Assembly (NCBI RefSeq): GCF_041260155.1
Contig: NC_091941.1
Coordinates: 39,380,747-39,444,746 of the forward strand
From: Ptychodera flava
Lineage: Eukaryota > Hemichordata > Enteropneusta > Ptychoderidae
Length of the DNA stretch: 64,000 bases
Direction of reading: 5' to 3'
The translations under genes and the position numbers were made by a program. A model generated the notes under the pieces. The model was not told the DNA's origin, searched no databases, and saw only the letters and a list, made by a program, of their open reading frames with translations. Position 1 is the stretch's first letter; the number at the start of each line of letters is the position of its first letter. Shown piece by piece: positions 1 through 12,425 of this stretch.

Positions 1-18
1 CTTTAACACTTGTTATTA

Positions 19-1923
19 GGGACGGACCGTTAGATCTTGGGAGGGGGTGGTCAAAAACAGAAAAAAAAAATTTCAGAGCAGAAAGTTAGGGAAAAAAAAT
101 CTTCAAACTAGTTTGCAAAATAAAAAATAAATAAATAAGAAGACAAATGCGTAAAAAAAATCTGCAAAAGTCTTTAAAATCTTGATTTTTTTTTAGATTT
201 TACCGACAGGAAGCAACTTTCTGTATTTTTTAGTACATCCTCCAGGCACATTTTTAATTTTAATTTATACATTTAGAGTGACTATATCCCTTATACTGGA
301 AGTTGTGATTATCTTATCTTTTCAGGACTTTTGTATTCTGATCACTTGAAAATTATAAAATTATAGAGCCTGTTTTCTACTTGTTTCCTGCGTACAAAAC
401 AAGCAGGTACACTAAGTAAAACGTTGAAACTATGGTATCGTTGTCAGACAGTAAGTTGTATTTGCCTTTTAAGATCAAGGTAAACAGATGCAGGCCACAT
501 CAGGTTCATTTTTTTCACAGCATTTTATTGCAATGATGAATACAAGAATGGGTGAACAAGTAGAAACACGTCAATAATGATAAAACAACATATCAAGTCA
601 TTATGTATTATTTTGCTTTTAAAAAGGCATTTTCAATTCTTTTTTTCTCAAAAAACAGCCTCAAAAAACAACAGCAACACATTTTTTAACATTCAACAAT
701 ACACTACGTAGAATGCCATCTATCCAACAAATCCCAACACAAAAACACACAAAAGGGTTGAACTTTGAAAGTTTCTCGATAGCAAATACTGAATAAATCT
801 GCATGAATAATCGTTTGTGTGTAGCAAATGCTGAATGACAATTATCTGAAGAATTTTTCCACCACAAAAAAAAGAGCATGATTAAAACAAATCTTAAGGC
901 ACTTACGTATCAAATTTCAAAGAAATTGGACAAGCCCTTTCAGAGAATACAGATTTTTTAACCATGGATGGCATTAATTACCCTAAAAGACAAATATTGA
1001 AATTTCACCACATCTATACACATCCAATCAATTTCAATGCTGCTACAGAGAAATAGATGTTTTGATCAAAAAGGGCAACAATTGCTCTAAAAACACATAT
1101 ATGCAAATTTCACTGTATTTTGCAAACAGCTTCTCAGCTTGTCAAAATCAATTGTAAATCGTGAGATATGCATGATGTTTGGTGGGGTGAATGTAGGCAT
1201 TTCACCTCGCAGTAGCAAGGGAAGCCAGGAAACCAAAATAGTCAACAAACTATAGGAAGCTACTGAGGAGCAAGATGACCATGTTTCAGAGGAAGATGTG
1301 TAATCTGAAAAAAATGCTCTCCAAATGCCACCAAATAACACCATTTTAATCTCTATTTTTAAAGGCTCCAACGGCCTCCCCCCGCAAAAATACTCCCAAA
1401 GTGCCACCAAATAACACCATTTTAATCTCTATTTTCAAAAGCTCCAACGGCAGGAGGGGGGGGACACCCCTCCTGACCTCCCCCCGTAAAAATACTCCCC
1501 AAGTGCCACCAAATAACACCATTTTAATCTCTATTTTTTCAAAAGCTCCGACAGCAGGAGGGGGGACACCCCCCTCCTGACTTCCCCCCACAAAATACTC
1601 CCCAAGTGCCACCAAATAACACCATTTTAATCTCTTTTTTTCAAAAGCTCTGACAGTAGGAGGGGGGACCACCCCCTCCTGACCTCCCCCCCCCTGACCG
1701 CTTGTGCGGCCGCTTGTGGTGCTTTGCACCACATCTTTGCCCTCTTTATCTTCAGACAGCGACGAACTAAAAAAAATTATTAATCTGAAAATTTGCTCTG
1801 AAAAAAAAAATTTGCACAGCTGATCTCAATTGGAAAAAAAAAATTAGAAATTTACAATAGTAAAAAAAAATTTTCACAATTGCATTGTGACCACCCCCCT
1901 CCCAAGGTCTAATGGTCCATCCC
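19..1923 (-). mobile_element. PIF/Harbinger-like non-autonomous TIR element, copy A
   Basis: Seen: the ends are inverted repeats of about 35 bp (GGGACGGACC at the left; GGTCCATCCC at the right) and are flanked by TTA at 16-18 and 1924-1926. The same element occurs in the opposite orientation at 29417-31377 with TAA on both sides, the same target read from the other strand. A 3-bp TTA/TAA duplication with GG-starting ends is typical of the PIF/Harbinger superfamily. No transposase is readable, so it would have to be moved by proteins made elsewhere. The interior holds a GC-rich minisatellite (1320-1700) and a hairpin module shared with 13185-13330. The short open stretch at 661-879 recurs in copy B with many amino-acid changes, so I do not call it a gene. 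Confidence 0.75.
1320..1700. repeat. GC-rich minisatellite of about 100 bp inside TIR element copy A
   Basis: About four units start near 1327, 1403, 1504 and 1608. Each reads GCCACCAAATAACACC, then an AATCTC stretch, then an A-rich/G-rich block with AGGAGGGGGG and CCTCCTGACC. The first unit is shortened to about 76 bp and the others are 101-104 bp. Copy B (30000-30090) and the element at 13185-13330 have only one unit, so the tandem expansion is specific to this copy. Confidence 0.8.
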
Positions 1924-1926
1924 TTA

Positions 1927-3338
1927 GCATTATACAGTCCATCTCGTAAACTTTTGGAGATATAAATGTTCTTCCATTGCACAAATACCTACTCGTCGAC
2001 AACATATTTAACGATATTCGCAAGCACAGTTGCAGAAAAGCTGAACAGGGAGCACGAACTATGATTTGACTGATCAGGCTGACTTCAGTATAATCAATAT
2101 TAGGCCTAAGTATTTTTCTGTAAATGTAACTTCTTCAGAAACTTTAAGTACGCCAGATGAATCATTCAGTAATCTAAATATGTTTTACCAATGTTAAAGA
2201 ACAATGAGATAAAAGTATTAACAAAGTATTCGATGCAGTTCTGCTGTTAAACCTTAGCATAAATGATGAGCACACAATGTAGAGGTGATAATCGGAAATC
2301 TAATCTTAATTTTTAAACAATCGGGCAGACTTTTTCTTATTAAAATATCTTTATAAGAAATCGTCGAGAAATCCAACTTTGTTCATTTATTGAAGACATG
2401 TGATTTGGATCATCCATAGAAATCTACATATCACATTTGCAAACCTCGAAGCAAGTTACCGTGTAGTCAGTGAAATCGAAAACAAACTATGTCTACTACA
2501 AGGATTAAACACTAGGCGATCGTTGACCAAACATTATGTAAACCTTGATACTGTAATGTACCGGTAATACTTTATCTACCGTAAATATTTCACCTATTAG
2601 CGGATTTGTAAACACGATGCCATAAAATGTCAGTTACATTGATGAGACAGGTGAAGATTGTCTCAACACGTATGATATCGACATTTGCAGGAAGCATTAA
2701 CATGATGACTTTGCCTATAGTCATATAACCATTGCATGCATAATATGGTTGAATGAAAATTTATCTTCAATTCATATCTTAGTGTACGGTATGACAGAAG
2801 CCACCCCGTCTTCGGGTATTGTTTAAAACAATGTGCTTCGATAATAAGACAGACGAACGACGATCACCGCTCCTAGACACGGAAAAAGCTGTATCGTGGG
2901 CGATGGCCAGTGTAAACTTGGTCCGCCTAAAATACATGTACATGTAAAACGCTACCCCGACTGTACTTTACTCTTACTTTTCCGTACCAAGTGAAATTGG
3001 AGTAAGTTTATTCACGGTTTGTAGGAAAGAAACATGGCTTAGTGCAAGTGAATGTTTATTTCGAAAATTTTGCAGTCAAGACGGGCGATGTCTGTAATTA
3101 ATTGCTAACATTTTCAAAGTGGCATTTTCTCAATTCCCGCGTCTGAACAAAGTCTGAACTCGACACTTACGATACACGCTATAGTATCGTTGGTATTCAT
3201 TCACTGCAATATTGAAATCGGCACACAATGTGTGATGTTCTGTAACACTGACTGCATTTGAAACACATGAGTTTTACCTGAAAGTAAATACTGATAGGGC
3301 AAATGCTGTGGTCAACATCATTGTATACAGTGTATTTT
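1927..3338. other. Intergenic stretch, nothing recognised
   Basis: AT-rich sequence without convincing coding frames, RNA genes or clear repeats. All frames are short and look random. No promoter-like GC or CpG clustering is visible. Confidence 0.5.
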
Positions 3339-3749
3339 ACAACCCTTTTCAGAATTAGAGCGCGAAGCCACTGCAGTGAACTGCAATAAAACTGCTCACA
3401 CTAATTAGTTTCAGCTGCAGCCAGCTGGCAAAGTCGACAACATTGTATGTCCCATGCAGACAGTTTGTCTGGGGAAGTTGAAATAAAAAAGATTTGTACA
3501 TGGACCAGTGCATGGTAATGTTACATTGTATCTTAATCTTGAACACAGGGTGCCAATCGTAAACTCTCATTCACAACTCGAGCCTCAGAAAGAGCTAATT
3601 TTGCCTTTGTACAAGCAGACTTTTGGTCTTTATCAAGTAGCCTTGTTCAACACCAAAGTGGCCACGGCTACAGCTGAAACTAATTAGTGTAAGCAGTTTT
3701 ATTACAGTTCACTGCAGTGGCTTCGCGCTCTAATTCTGAAAAGGGTTGT
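3339..3749. mobile_element. Foldback MITE with arms of about 75 bp
   Basis: The left arm (3339-3415, ACAACCCTTTTCAGAATTAG then GCGCGAAGCC) is matched in inverted orientation by 3676-3749, which ends GCTCTAATTCTGAAAAGGG. The loop of about 260 bp contains a motif (about 3638-3670, TTCAACACCAAAGTGGCCAC) that recurs slightly changed at 3892-3912, just outside the right arm. No target duplication is clear. It cannot be assigned to a superfamily by eye. Confidence 0.65.
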
Positions 3750-3982
3750 ATAATCACTCCGTAATTTCAGGCTAATCTGCGTGTCCATGGGGTACCGATA
3801 ATAGGATCATTATCACCACTGATACAGGGTAAAGTAACCGTTTTATCACCCTTCTGCAGACAGAATTTCTGCTTGCACCAGACAGGCTTGATCAACACTA
3901 AAGTGGCCACGGGTGTATGTCCCACGTATACAGCCGTATAGCACCAACGAACTCTGAATGTCTCTTGCAGTCAATGCTTTAA

Positions 3983-4133
3983 AGGGGCGGTCGTCAGAAC
4001 TCTGCTCAAAGGTTGCCAGGGACCTGTACGACCGATGTAAATACTGTATCTAGGGTATACGTTGGCGATTGATGAAAGTTGAAAAATGCTTCTTCACAAT
4101 GAATATCGTAAACTTTATAATTTGCAGATCCCC
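3983..4133 (+). mobile_element. Short TTAA-flanked MITE
   Basis: TTAA stands at 3979-3982 and at 4134-4137. The ends read AGGGGCGGTCGTCAGAAC at the left and GATCCCC at the right. The left half matches the inverted element at 22998-23235, which shares GTCGTCAGAAC, the GGTTGCCAGG stretch and the CTAGGGTA block. TTAA targets suggest mobilisation by a piggyBac or Kolobok transposase. Confidence 0.5.
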
Positions 4134-4137
4134 TTAA

Positions 4138-4689
4138 AGATTCCGAGTACCTCTGAGCAAGCCAAACGGGAAATGCCCAGGTTGAGGATAAATCGTCCTC
4201 TCAGGTCTATCAACTTAGTTGTAATAAAGGACAAATGCAATTTTTGTGGGTGTTGCTTCTGGAAAAGACCCATATAGAATTAGGCTCATGACAGTTGACG
4301 ATAAAGCTTAAGTCTTCGCAAATAGTGAAAGTTGCTATCAAAACATATTTTTGTTTCAAAACCAGAAAATAAACCCCTGTCATAATTGGCACTTTTCTAT
4401 AGACGCGGACCTTATTAATGTCATTTTGAGTATTCCAACTAGAAGCTACTCCGAAGCCAAGAACAACAAGAACAGCAACAATTACAGTAAAAACAATATT
4501 TCGACTGTCATTCCTTGATTTCAGTGTGAAATAATGGTTGGACGAAAAATGTCACGGATTTCAAAAAATTCAAAATTCATGTACACACATGCACTTCTTG
4601 CCTCCCACTTCCAGTAAAGTACATATATCAGTTATATCAATCTTAAGATATTGCTAGATTTGTGATTTTCGATTCTTTTCATTGTAATT
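4138..4689. other. Intergenic stretch, nothing recognised
   Basis: No gene or repeat is supported here. A short open frame at 4086-4277 begins inside the MITE and has no protein-like features. Confidence 0.4.
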
Positions 4690-4881
4690 ACCTCACCATA
4701 GACTCGTTACTTTTGCTGATGACATGAAACTTTGTCGTATTATTGATACCAATAATGACGCCTCAACGCTGCAATCTGATATCGATGGAATAGTCAGCTA
4801 GCTGGTCCTACTCTTAGTAATTTAGTCTTAATCCTACCAAATGCAAGGCCTTCACTGTTTCATTGAAAAGGATCGTTCTTA

Positions 4882-5059
4882 GGGACTGGTCAGTTTCTTC
4901 GGCCTGGGGGGGGGGTGGATTATTTTTTGCCAATGTCAAAAAGTGGCTGACCCCGGGCCCCCTATTCCAAATTTTGAAAACAGGGTGACCCCCCTATCCC
5001 AAATTTCGAAAACAGGGTGACCCCCGCACGCGCGACAACTGTAAAACAAAAGGTGGACA

Positions 5060-5120
<61 letters not shown>

Positions 5121-6244
5121 TTTACATACATTTATATTTTAACAGTCATTCTGTGTTTTAATGAAATTGTTGACATGTCAGTTGTAAGATAGGAATTTCA
5201 AAGTGTCAATCTTAAAGTTTGAATACAGTACATTTTGAATGAGTTGTGAATGTATTTCACATTTTCTATGCTTAACCAGATGTCCTGAACAGAAATGGAT
5301 GTCAATCATTAATATCAAAGAGGAAAAAGCAGTGAATCAAAAATTTTGATGGGTGTTAAGACTTGCCAGCCATCCAATTAAATCTCCTGAGGAGCCATAG
5401 AGAGGCATTTTAGCTAAATCTGATGTGTGCAGTGTCTGGGATGACCTTTTCTTGTAACATTGAAACCATAAAAGCACAGCTAATAATGACAAAAACTGCC
5501 TTTTTAACTGTTATTTTAGTCATAAAAAAGCATCATTCAACAGAAAACCTGAGACACAATGAAAGATATCTTGTCATTTTTCTATCTCTAAAATAAGTCA
5601 CTTTATCAAATATATATTGTGAAATATTTGTGCATGTTGCTTTCTCATACTGAATTCTTATACAGAGAACAGAAAATTATCAGGAATTTGTCATGCTTTT
5701 CATATGAAATGCAGATTTCATAACGGTACACTTTCACTTAGCAAACATCAAGATATATCTGGCATATATCTCTGATTTATTAAAGTATGGCGCCCGAAGG
5801 GCGCGGAGAAAAATATGAAACATCCTGATACCTGTGATATATATTTCTTGTATATTAAAGTCATGCACAGGAAGGGCACAGGAAGGGCGTGCTGAAAAAT
5901 GTCTGATATATTAAAGTAATGTGCTCGAAGAGCACGCTGAAAAATATTGAACATACAGATATCTCTGATATATGTATGCCTGATATGTTAAAGTTGGGCA
6001 TGCTGAAATATGTCGATTATGTTGAAGGGCGCGCCGAAAAATGCAACTGAATGATGAAATATGTGGCTGACACGATGCATTTTAGGCAATGATGAGCCTG
6101 TGTCGAAATTCAAAAACACACTGAACCCCCCCCCCCTATTGGGCATTTCAAAAACATGGTGACCCCCCCATCACCAAAGTCAAAAACAGGGTGACCCCCC
6201 CCCATGAATCCACCGCCCCCAGGTCGAAGAAACTGACCAGTCCC
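4882..6244 (+). mobile_element. 1.36-kb TIR element inserted in a LINE
   Basis: The ends are a 23-bp inverted repeat (GGGACTGGTCAGTTTCTTCG at the left, its complement ending CCAGTCCC at the right). They are followed inward by C/G-rich runs repeating ACAGGGTGACCCCC. TTA precedes the left end and TAA follows the right one, so the target duplication is either a mutated 3-bp TWA or cannot be read. No transposase frame is seen. The interior has a (TA)n tract and several hairpins of the form GCGCCCGAAGGGCGC alternating with ATTAAAGT. A partial copy in the opposite orientation occupies 62857-64000. Confidence 0.75.
5062..5115. repeat. (TA)n microsatellite
   Basis: About 27 uninterrupted TA units inside the TIR element at 4882-6244. 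The inverted copy at the right edge of the window stops before this position, so it cannot be compared. Confidence 0.95.
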
Positions 6245-6600
6245 TAAGCTCCACGCCCTTTAGTGCAAGGGTTTTAACTCGGCTTACTGTTTTTTCATGT
6301 GCATTCGGTAGAGTCAATCATGTTCTTGTCTCTTTTTTTTAGTAGGATTCCGAGACAATTCAATTCGCTTGTAAACAACTACAATAACATTAATATTGTT
6401 TTTCAGTTAATCTAGGTTGTTTTAAAAGTATTTTAAAACTTTGTTTTCTCAGTATTGTTAAATGTGTATGTCTCGTCTCTGTCTCGCTTTTTCTCTGTAT
6501 CTGTATTTTTTTAACAGTCTTCCATAAATGGCCCCGGCTGTGGAAGTTATATTAAAATATTAGAATAAAATAGAATGAAATAAAATATAAAATAAAATTG

Positions 6601-7856
6601 TGTTTGTAGCATAATAACTAGCTTGTTATTGCTCAAGCTATGAGCACTGTCGACAGTTTTTGAATAAGTACCAACATGTCGTAGAGGGCGTGATTTCCAG
6701 GAATTGCGTGAACATCTTTTGCATGGAGATCTGTAGCTATAGCTGTTGGACTGTGTGTGGTTTCAATATGTCAGGGTAGTGTACGTTTCGATAACGGTTA
6801 ACTACTCTTATGAATATTCATTACTAATAATGAATATTTATGTCATTTTTACAGCTAGTTTCTCAGAAAATGGCAGTGACGCGTGTTGAAAGTCAGGTAT
6901 CGTAATATAAATGCGTATATTGGTGGAGCTGGATTGACCTACGGACCGAAAGCATACAGTCCTCCTTTGTGCATACGTCATTGCCGTCTGTAGAGAAATG
7001 GACGCGGACGTAACATGGTAGAGAGGACTCTGGTGTCGAAATAGTGAACCTAAAAGTCAATGTTGTCCAAAAGGTAAGTAAATAATGAAGTTTATAATAA
7101 ACGGCTAGAACGTTGACAGCCCTTATATTTGTAAATTTTAGTACATTGTACATGCTCATTTGGTATAAATGTGTGCACAAAATGACTGCGTCAAGGAGGC
7201 GGTAGCGCGCGACGGCTGTCATATCTGGTAGAAAAGCAAGCTTTGAAATTGACGATGTTTTATTTTTTTACAGGTAAAAGATAAAATATGCCCGGCAATG
7301 CTATATTCAAAGATGACAATCAACATGTTTCCTTTTGAGACGTGTGGACTTTAAAAAAAAATGTGGAAACCTTTCATGAATAACTCATTTCTATTTCCCT
7401 GTATATAATATGATCTGTACAAAGAGTGTATGAGGGCGTGTTGGAGCCTGCGTGTTGGTACTTGCACAAAGTTGGCCGACTCCAGCCACTGGAGCTTGTA
7501 GTACGTGGCTAGGTAGACGATGAAGGGCTAGAACTATGTATAATGTAGCATAGAAAAAAGGGGAGCTGGGTAACAAAATAATATAAATACCACGGTACAC
7601 TACAGTCTTATCGAAGATTCAGAATTGCCTGGCTAGATTCTGATCAGTCTCACCTCCAAAATATCCAATGGTGTTGAATACTACAATATCATCTTTATTT
7701 TACTCGACACATACTAACAGAGAGTATGGTATGGTACATCAAGATGTATTATAAATGTAAGTGAACAATACGGAGAAAGAAAAACAACCATTCAACTCTG
7801 TAATACGAAAACATGCAATATCAGAAAAAGAGTATCGACCATAATAAACATCTATT
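6601..7856. other. Intergenic stretch, nothing recognised
   Basis: No gene, RNA or clear repeat. The frames at 6893-7222 and 7391-7600 (minus) have no recognisable domain or splice context. Confidence 0.4.
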
Positions 7857-8074
7857 ACCTGGTCATGAGGGCTATAGCGTCCATTATTACCTGACAGGGG
7901 CTATACGTCACCAAAAAGACATAGTTATTCCCGAGGCCGTACAGGCAGCCTGGGGTGTACTGCACTTTCCGAAGTGTTGTTATACAATACAGTGAAAGTG
8001 AAAGTGAAAGGTATACTGATGTGTTTCCATAAGGGGTAAATATAAAGGTGCTATAGCCAGAATAAAGACCAGGT
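7857..8074 (+). mobile_element. MITE with CCTGGTC...GACCAGG ends (copy 1)
   Basis: The left end reads CCTGGTCATGAGGGCTATAG and the right end CTATAGCCAGAATAAAGACC then AGG. The interior has GAGGCCGTACAGG. A second member with the same ends and interior lies at 25237-25408. No target duplication is convincing. Confidence 0.65.
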
Positions 8075-8097
8075 CGTAGGTGTTTTATAGCATGCCA

Positions 8098-8330
8098 CAT
8101 GTTATTGTTTTAGCTCATATTTGGTATATGATACCAAAGAGAGGTATTCTGGTAAGTCAGTCTCATTTGCATCTTATTTGCATACGTCTGTCTGTATGTG
8201 TATGTGTACTATTATACTCAACAGACGGCTGGGGCTCAGCCAGGTGTAATGTCTATCAGACATATTACATAATCGCCAAATATCATGCAAGTCCCATGTC
8301 TGCATCATCTGCACCATACTCATGAGTATA
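8098..8330 (+). repeat. Short member of the TTTTAGCTCA hairpin-headed repeat family
   Basis: It begins TTTTAGCTCATATTTGGTAT, followed by a TGTCTGTATGTG tract, the same head as the longer members at 17508 and 34649. It is truncated or diverged after about 8230. Confidence 0.5.
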
Positions 8331-8989
8331 ACTGCTCTCCGATGATCTATAGTCTTGATATTACCAGTTCTAAAGATTCATTTTTTACTTACTAAAATCA
8401 CCTCAAACAATAGCAAATATGTTAAATTTTTGCAAAAAACTAATAAGATTTAACTGAATATTATCCAAAAAGGAGCACAGTCATCATTCTAAGCATAAGG
8501 CACAGAAGAATATACTGATACGTATCAATTGTGATATCAACCATAACCCATCTACCCTTTGGACCAACTTTACCATAGTCCTATGCAAAGTGTACGCAAA
8601 AATATTTTTACAAAACTCCTCTTTGATTATTGATACAATGACCAAAAAATAATCTCACCTCCCCACTCAGCTTTTCAAACCTGTTCATTACTTGACATAC
8701 CGGTGGAATGGAGTTCTAACAAAATAGTATAGACATTTCTTTTAACCGAGTTTGCAAACTCATTACAATTACATGTATTTGAAGCAATTTCTCTTAAGTA
8801 GATGTCATTTATCATAAATAATGAGAAAAATAAATAAAAAAATAAAAAAATAAAGCAATGAACGGAAATTTAAAATCCAGTTTGTGAAACCATTATCACA
8901 CACAAAAATGCAAATTATTTGTTCTGCTGAAAGAAAACAGAAAAAGATGATTGTTTCCCAGAAACAAAGAAAATTGCTCTAAAAATACA
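8331..8989. other. AT-rich stretch, nothing recognised
   Basis: Low-complexity A-rich runs (8820-8860) and no supported gene. Confidence 0.4.
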
Positions 8990-9290
8990 AATATTGGAGA
9001 AGTGGTCTCAGAGACGATTTTTCCCCAGAAAAAAACAAAATGTCCCCCAAAATACAAATATACAAATTTCATCACAATTTGAACAAACCTGACTGAAGTC
9101 ATCCCTAGGAACCTGCATATCAGATTTCAGAGCAGTTTGACGAGCAGATTCTCAGATTTTTTTGCCAAACATGTGTAAAATTGTTTTCAAAAATACAAAT
9201 ATGCAAATTTCACTACGATTTGAACAAACCTAAGTAGGTTACCCCATAGAATGTGCATGCAAAATTTCAAACATTCAGACTGGCATTTTC
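8990..9290. repeat. Two to three diverged tandem units of about 145 bp
   Basis: AATACAAATATACAAATTTC at 9051 and AATACAAATATGCAAATTTC at 9200 each lead into GATTTGAACAAACCT (one base changed in the first unit) and then a CAGATTT/CAAAATTTC block. A weaker unit precedes them. Similar wording (TATGCAAATTTCACT) occurs near 1100 in TIR element copy A, so this may be a fragment of a larger repeat family. Confidence 0.5.
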
Positions 9291-9448
9291 AGATAAGAAA
9301 CCAAATGTTGACTGATAAGGGAGGGATAGATGGATGAACGATGGACTGTTCAGCTTATCTGATAAGCTCAGCATTGCTGACAGCAGCTCTAAAAAAGGCT
9401 GTGTTAGTTCCATAATCAAATTTAAAGTGCCAGTACCTGTTACTCTCG

Positions 9449-9594
9449 CAATCTGATTAAAATAGATGCAGAGTACAGCCACGTTTATACTTACGCGGCA
9501 TTCTCTTGCTGTCATTGTAGTGAGAGGTGACAGCAAGAGAATACCGCGTAAGTATAGACGCCACAGTACTCTACATCTGATTTTAATCAGATTG
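9449..9594. mobile_element. 146-bp hairpin MITE
   Basis: Almost the whole element is one inverted repeat: CAATCTGATTAAAAT on the left, ATTTTAATCAGATTG on the right, with AGAGTAC, ACTTACGCGG and TTCTCTTGCTGTCA and their complements between, around a loop of about 10 bp. TTACTC occurs on both sides (9440-9445 and 9595-9600) and may be the target duplication, with three extra bases on the left. It carries no coding. Confidence 0.8.
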
Positions 9595-9687
9595 TTACTC
9601 GTGGTGATTTTTTTCGCTGTTTTTGTTTATAATGTCAAACACAGTTTCTTTATCTACTCCCTAAAGCATGTTGTTATTCACAGTATT

Positions 9688-9769
9688 CAGCTTGTAACTC
9701 AGCCTGTAGTACATCAGCTTGCCAACTCAGCCTGTACTGTAGTACCAGCTTGTCAACTCAGCCTGTACA
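9688..9769. repeat. Short direct repeat, 3 x about 27 bp
   Basis: Three units of the form CAGCTTGTCAACTCAGCCTG followed by TA(G)TACAT. Confidence 0.7.
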
Positions 9770-9779
9770 TGTGTTGAAA

Positions 9780-10757
9780 CTGCATTGTTATTGCTGACAA
9801 GTGAATTCTTGTCCATTTCAATGTGTATGTGAACATTAACAGTGCATTTAAACATGCATAAAGATGCTGCGCTTACAAGCTAAACAGTTTGTGTTTAAAC
9901 ATGTTTTTAGGAGTAGAACAAGATGTGGTGAAAAAATCATGAAAAGTTTCAGCTTCTGGCCCTTTCAATTGTGATTACCATGTTACATTTTATTAAAATT
10001 AAAAGAAAACAACATAGTATAATTGTTGGTAACCGCGGAGTGCTACTCATATATTCAAGTGAAAATTGCCTATTCTGATGATTGCAGTAAGAGGAATTGT
10101 GTATTACAGTAATGTAATGTCAACTTATCAATCTTTTTGGTAGTATTCACAAGGATAGACACAGGTTGAGGGTTACGGTATCTATCACCAGCCATGGAGC
10201 TTGTCACACCTACACCTGGAACTAGTAACTTGGTAACAGAAAAAGTAAACATTACTGCAAAAGTTAGAAAAGATGTAAAGGTGTGTTTGGCAAGGTAAGG
10301 ACCTTAAATAAATCCACATGGTGACATTGTACCATGCTTTACTGTTTATTATGAATACATGATGCTCAAAGGGTGAATATTACCATAGACAATACCAGAT
10401 ATGAAATGAAATTGCCGATATGGCCTGTTTACCACATACAGGTAGACCTGTGTATGCAGCAGTTTTGTTCCTTAAGTTGACAAGACAGAAAATGTGTTAA
10501 AACTCTTTCAATTATTTGAAAGTTTGTTGTTCCTATAAAAAAGAAGCATGCAAATATTCAGTTTGTGTCAATGAGGCTGACATGTTTGACCTTTGTATAT
10601 TTCACATGGACCACTCAAAGAATTAAGGTGTGCGGCTTCTGATACAGAACAATTGAATTGAAAATCCCCAAAGTTGCCAAAACAATTTAGGACTATGTTG
10701 CAAAGTCATAGAGTTGCTTCTATCATGGATTTGGCCTCTATAGGCAATTTACGGTAA
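9780..10757. other. Intergenic stretch, nothing recognised
   Basis: No supported gene or repeat. Frames are short and lack protein-like composition. Confidence 0.4.
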
Positions 10758-12425
10758 TTTTTAGTCCCCACGGACACCGTCCGGGGGGACTTATAGGTTT
10801 GGTCATGTCCGTGCGTGCGTGCGTGCGTGCGTGCGTGCGTCCGTTCACACAGATATCTCAGAGATGCAAGAAGCGATTTCATTCAAACTTGGTACAAGGA
10901 TTACTTCATATGTCATACAGATGCAAGTCGATTTGTTTTGGGATACGATCCAATATGGCCGCCAGGTGGCCATTTTATTACAATTTTTTCATGTACAGAG
11001 CCATAACTCAGACATGTTTCAACCAATTTTATTCAAAGTTGGTACAAGGACATTGACCAATGTCATAGATATGCACGTCAATTTTTTTTGTGATACGATC
11101 CAATATGGCCGCCAGGCGGCCATTTTATTACGATTTTTTCATGTTCAGAGCCATAACTCAGACATGTTTCAACCAATTTTATTCAAAGTTGGTACAAGGA
11201 CATTGACCAATGTCATAGATATGCACGTCAATTTGTTTTGTGATACGATCCAATATGGCCGCCAGGCGGCCATTTTATTACGATTTTTTCATGTACAGAG
11301 CCACAACTCAGACATGTTTCAACCGATTTTATTCAACGTTGGTACAAGGACATTGACCAATTTCATAGATATGCACGTCGATTTGTTTTGTGATACAATC
11401 CAATATGGCCGCTAGGCGGCCATTTTATTACAATTTTTTCATATGCAGAGGCATAACTCAGGCATATCTCAACCGATTTTATTCAAAGTTGGTACAAGGA
11501 CATTGACCAATGTCATAGATATGCACGTCAATTTGTTTTGTGATACAATCCAATATGGCTGCTGTGTGGCCATTTTGTTATGATTTTTTCATATACAGAG
11601 GCATAACTCAGGCATATCTCAACCGATTTTATTCAAAGTTGGTACAAGGACATTGACCTATGTCATACATACATGTACGTCGATTTTTTATGTGATACGA
11701 TCCAATATGGTCTCTAGGCAGCCATTTTATTACGATGTTTTCATGTACAGAGCCATAACTCAGACATATTTCCACCAGTATCATTCAAAGTTGACATTGA
11801 CCTATTTCATACATATGCTCGTCAATTTGTTTCACGTCATGTAGCAGTAACATGTCAATTATTGAAGTTTCGTAAGTAGGCTGATATGTCAAGAAATATG
11901 TACTGCATCAAATTCATGAAACTTTATACAGATGTTAACCGATGTTAAGCTCACATTGCTTTAACATTGAAAAAGACATTTATCAGTGTCATTTTAATTA
12001 ATTTGTAATTGCATAAGTAATGAACTTTCATAATTAGAGTGATATAGCCACAAAGTAATACAATGTCAAATTTGATGAAACTTGATACAGATGTTGATCT
12101 CAAAGTATTGTAAATACTGCATCAAACTTTATGAAATATGGTACCAGTGATAATCTGTTAAGTGTTAGGATTTTATGCAAAAATGTTTTGCAACATCCTG
12201 TTGATTAATTCCTAGTTGACTCATTTATGAACTTTAGGATGGTAGCCTACATTGGTTTTATGTTTTCATCACCATGGAACTCATTCTTGGCCATTGAGCG
12301 CCATCTTTATCAAAGTATTTTTATCACAGACCTAACTATGAAGAGGACTCTATCCTCTCTGACGACATGTAATCAAAGTACCCATTATTAACAAGTGGGG
12401 ACTGTGTCATCAACGATGACTTGTT
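10758..12425 (+). repeat. Hairpin-headed element with 150-bp modules (locus 1)
   Basis: The head is TTTTAGTCCCC followed by a 29-bp hairpin (10763-10791: AGTCCCC, GGACACCGTCC, GGGGACT). Then comes a (GTGC)n tract (10809-10842) and about six modules with a 150-bp period starting near 10999. Each module has GTTGGTACAAGGACATTGAC, then CCAATATGGCCGCC and GGCGGCCATTTT, which form a palindrome. A more diverged tail ends ATGACTTGTT. The same architecture, from head to tail, is in BCKDHA intron 7 (41127-42582). Because 150 is a multiple of three, long frames stay open through the modules. I regard those frames as artefacts. Confidence 0.8.

Larger units (their letters stand above)
4690..6600 (+). mobile_element. 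LINE remnant (reverse-transcriptase C-terminal part and 3' tail), split by a TIR element
   Basis: From about 4692 a frame reads HHRLVTFADDMKLCRII, which contains the FADD catalytic motif of non-LTR reverse transcriptases. It continues STLQSDIDGIVS, hits an in-frame stop, then resumes one frame over as SLNPTKCKAFTVSLKRI, a typical sequence after the YADD box. The reading is broken at 4882 by an inserted 1.36-kb element and resumes after 6244. Near 6342-6405 it reads SRIPRQFNSLVNNYNNINI, like the C-terminal ends of CR1/Jockey-type LINEs. The tail ends in GGCCCCGGCTGTGG followed by AATAAAAT-type simple repeats to about 6600. It is a 5'-truncated dead copy. Confidence 0.7.

Noticed and set aside
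661-879. Frame in TIR element copy A that recurs in copy B at 30483-30734
   Set aside because: Matching is at DNA level with many amino-acid changes and different ends; no sign of protein constraint.
5748-5954. Minus frame with repeated FQHALP/ISQ motifs
   Set aside because: Arises from the GCGC hairpin repeats inside the TIR element.
10819-11415. Long plus-strand frame with repeated [18 protein letters not shown]
   Set aside because: It is the translation of the 150-bp repeat modules; the same happens at 41187-42529. The period is divisible by three and frames open by chance.
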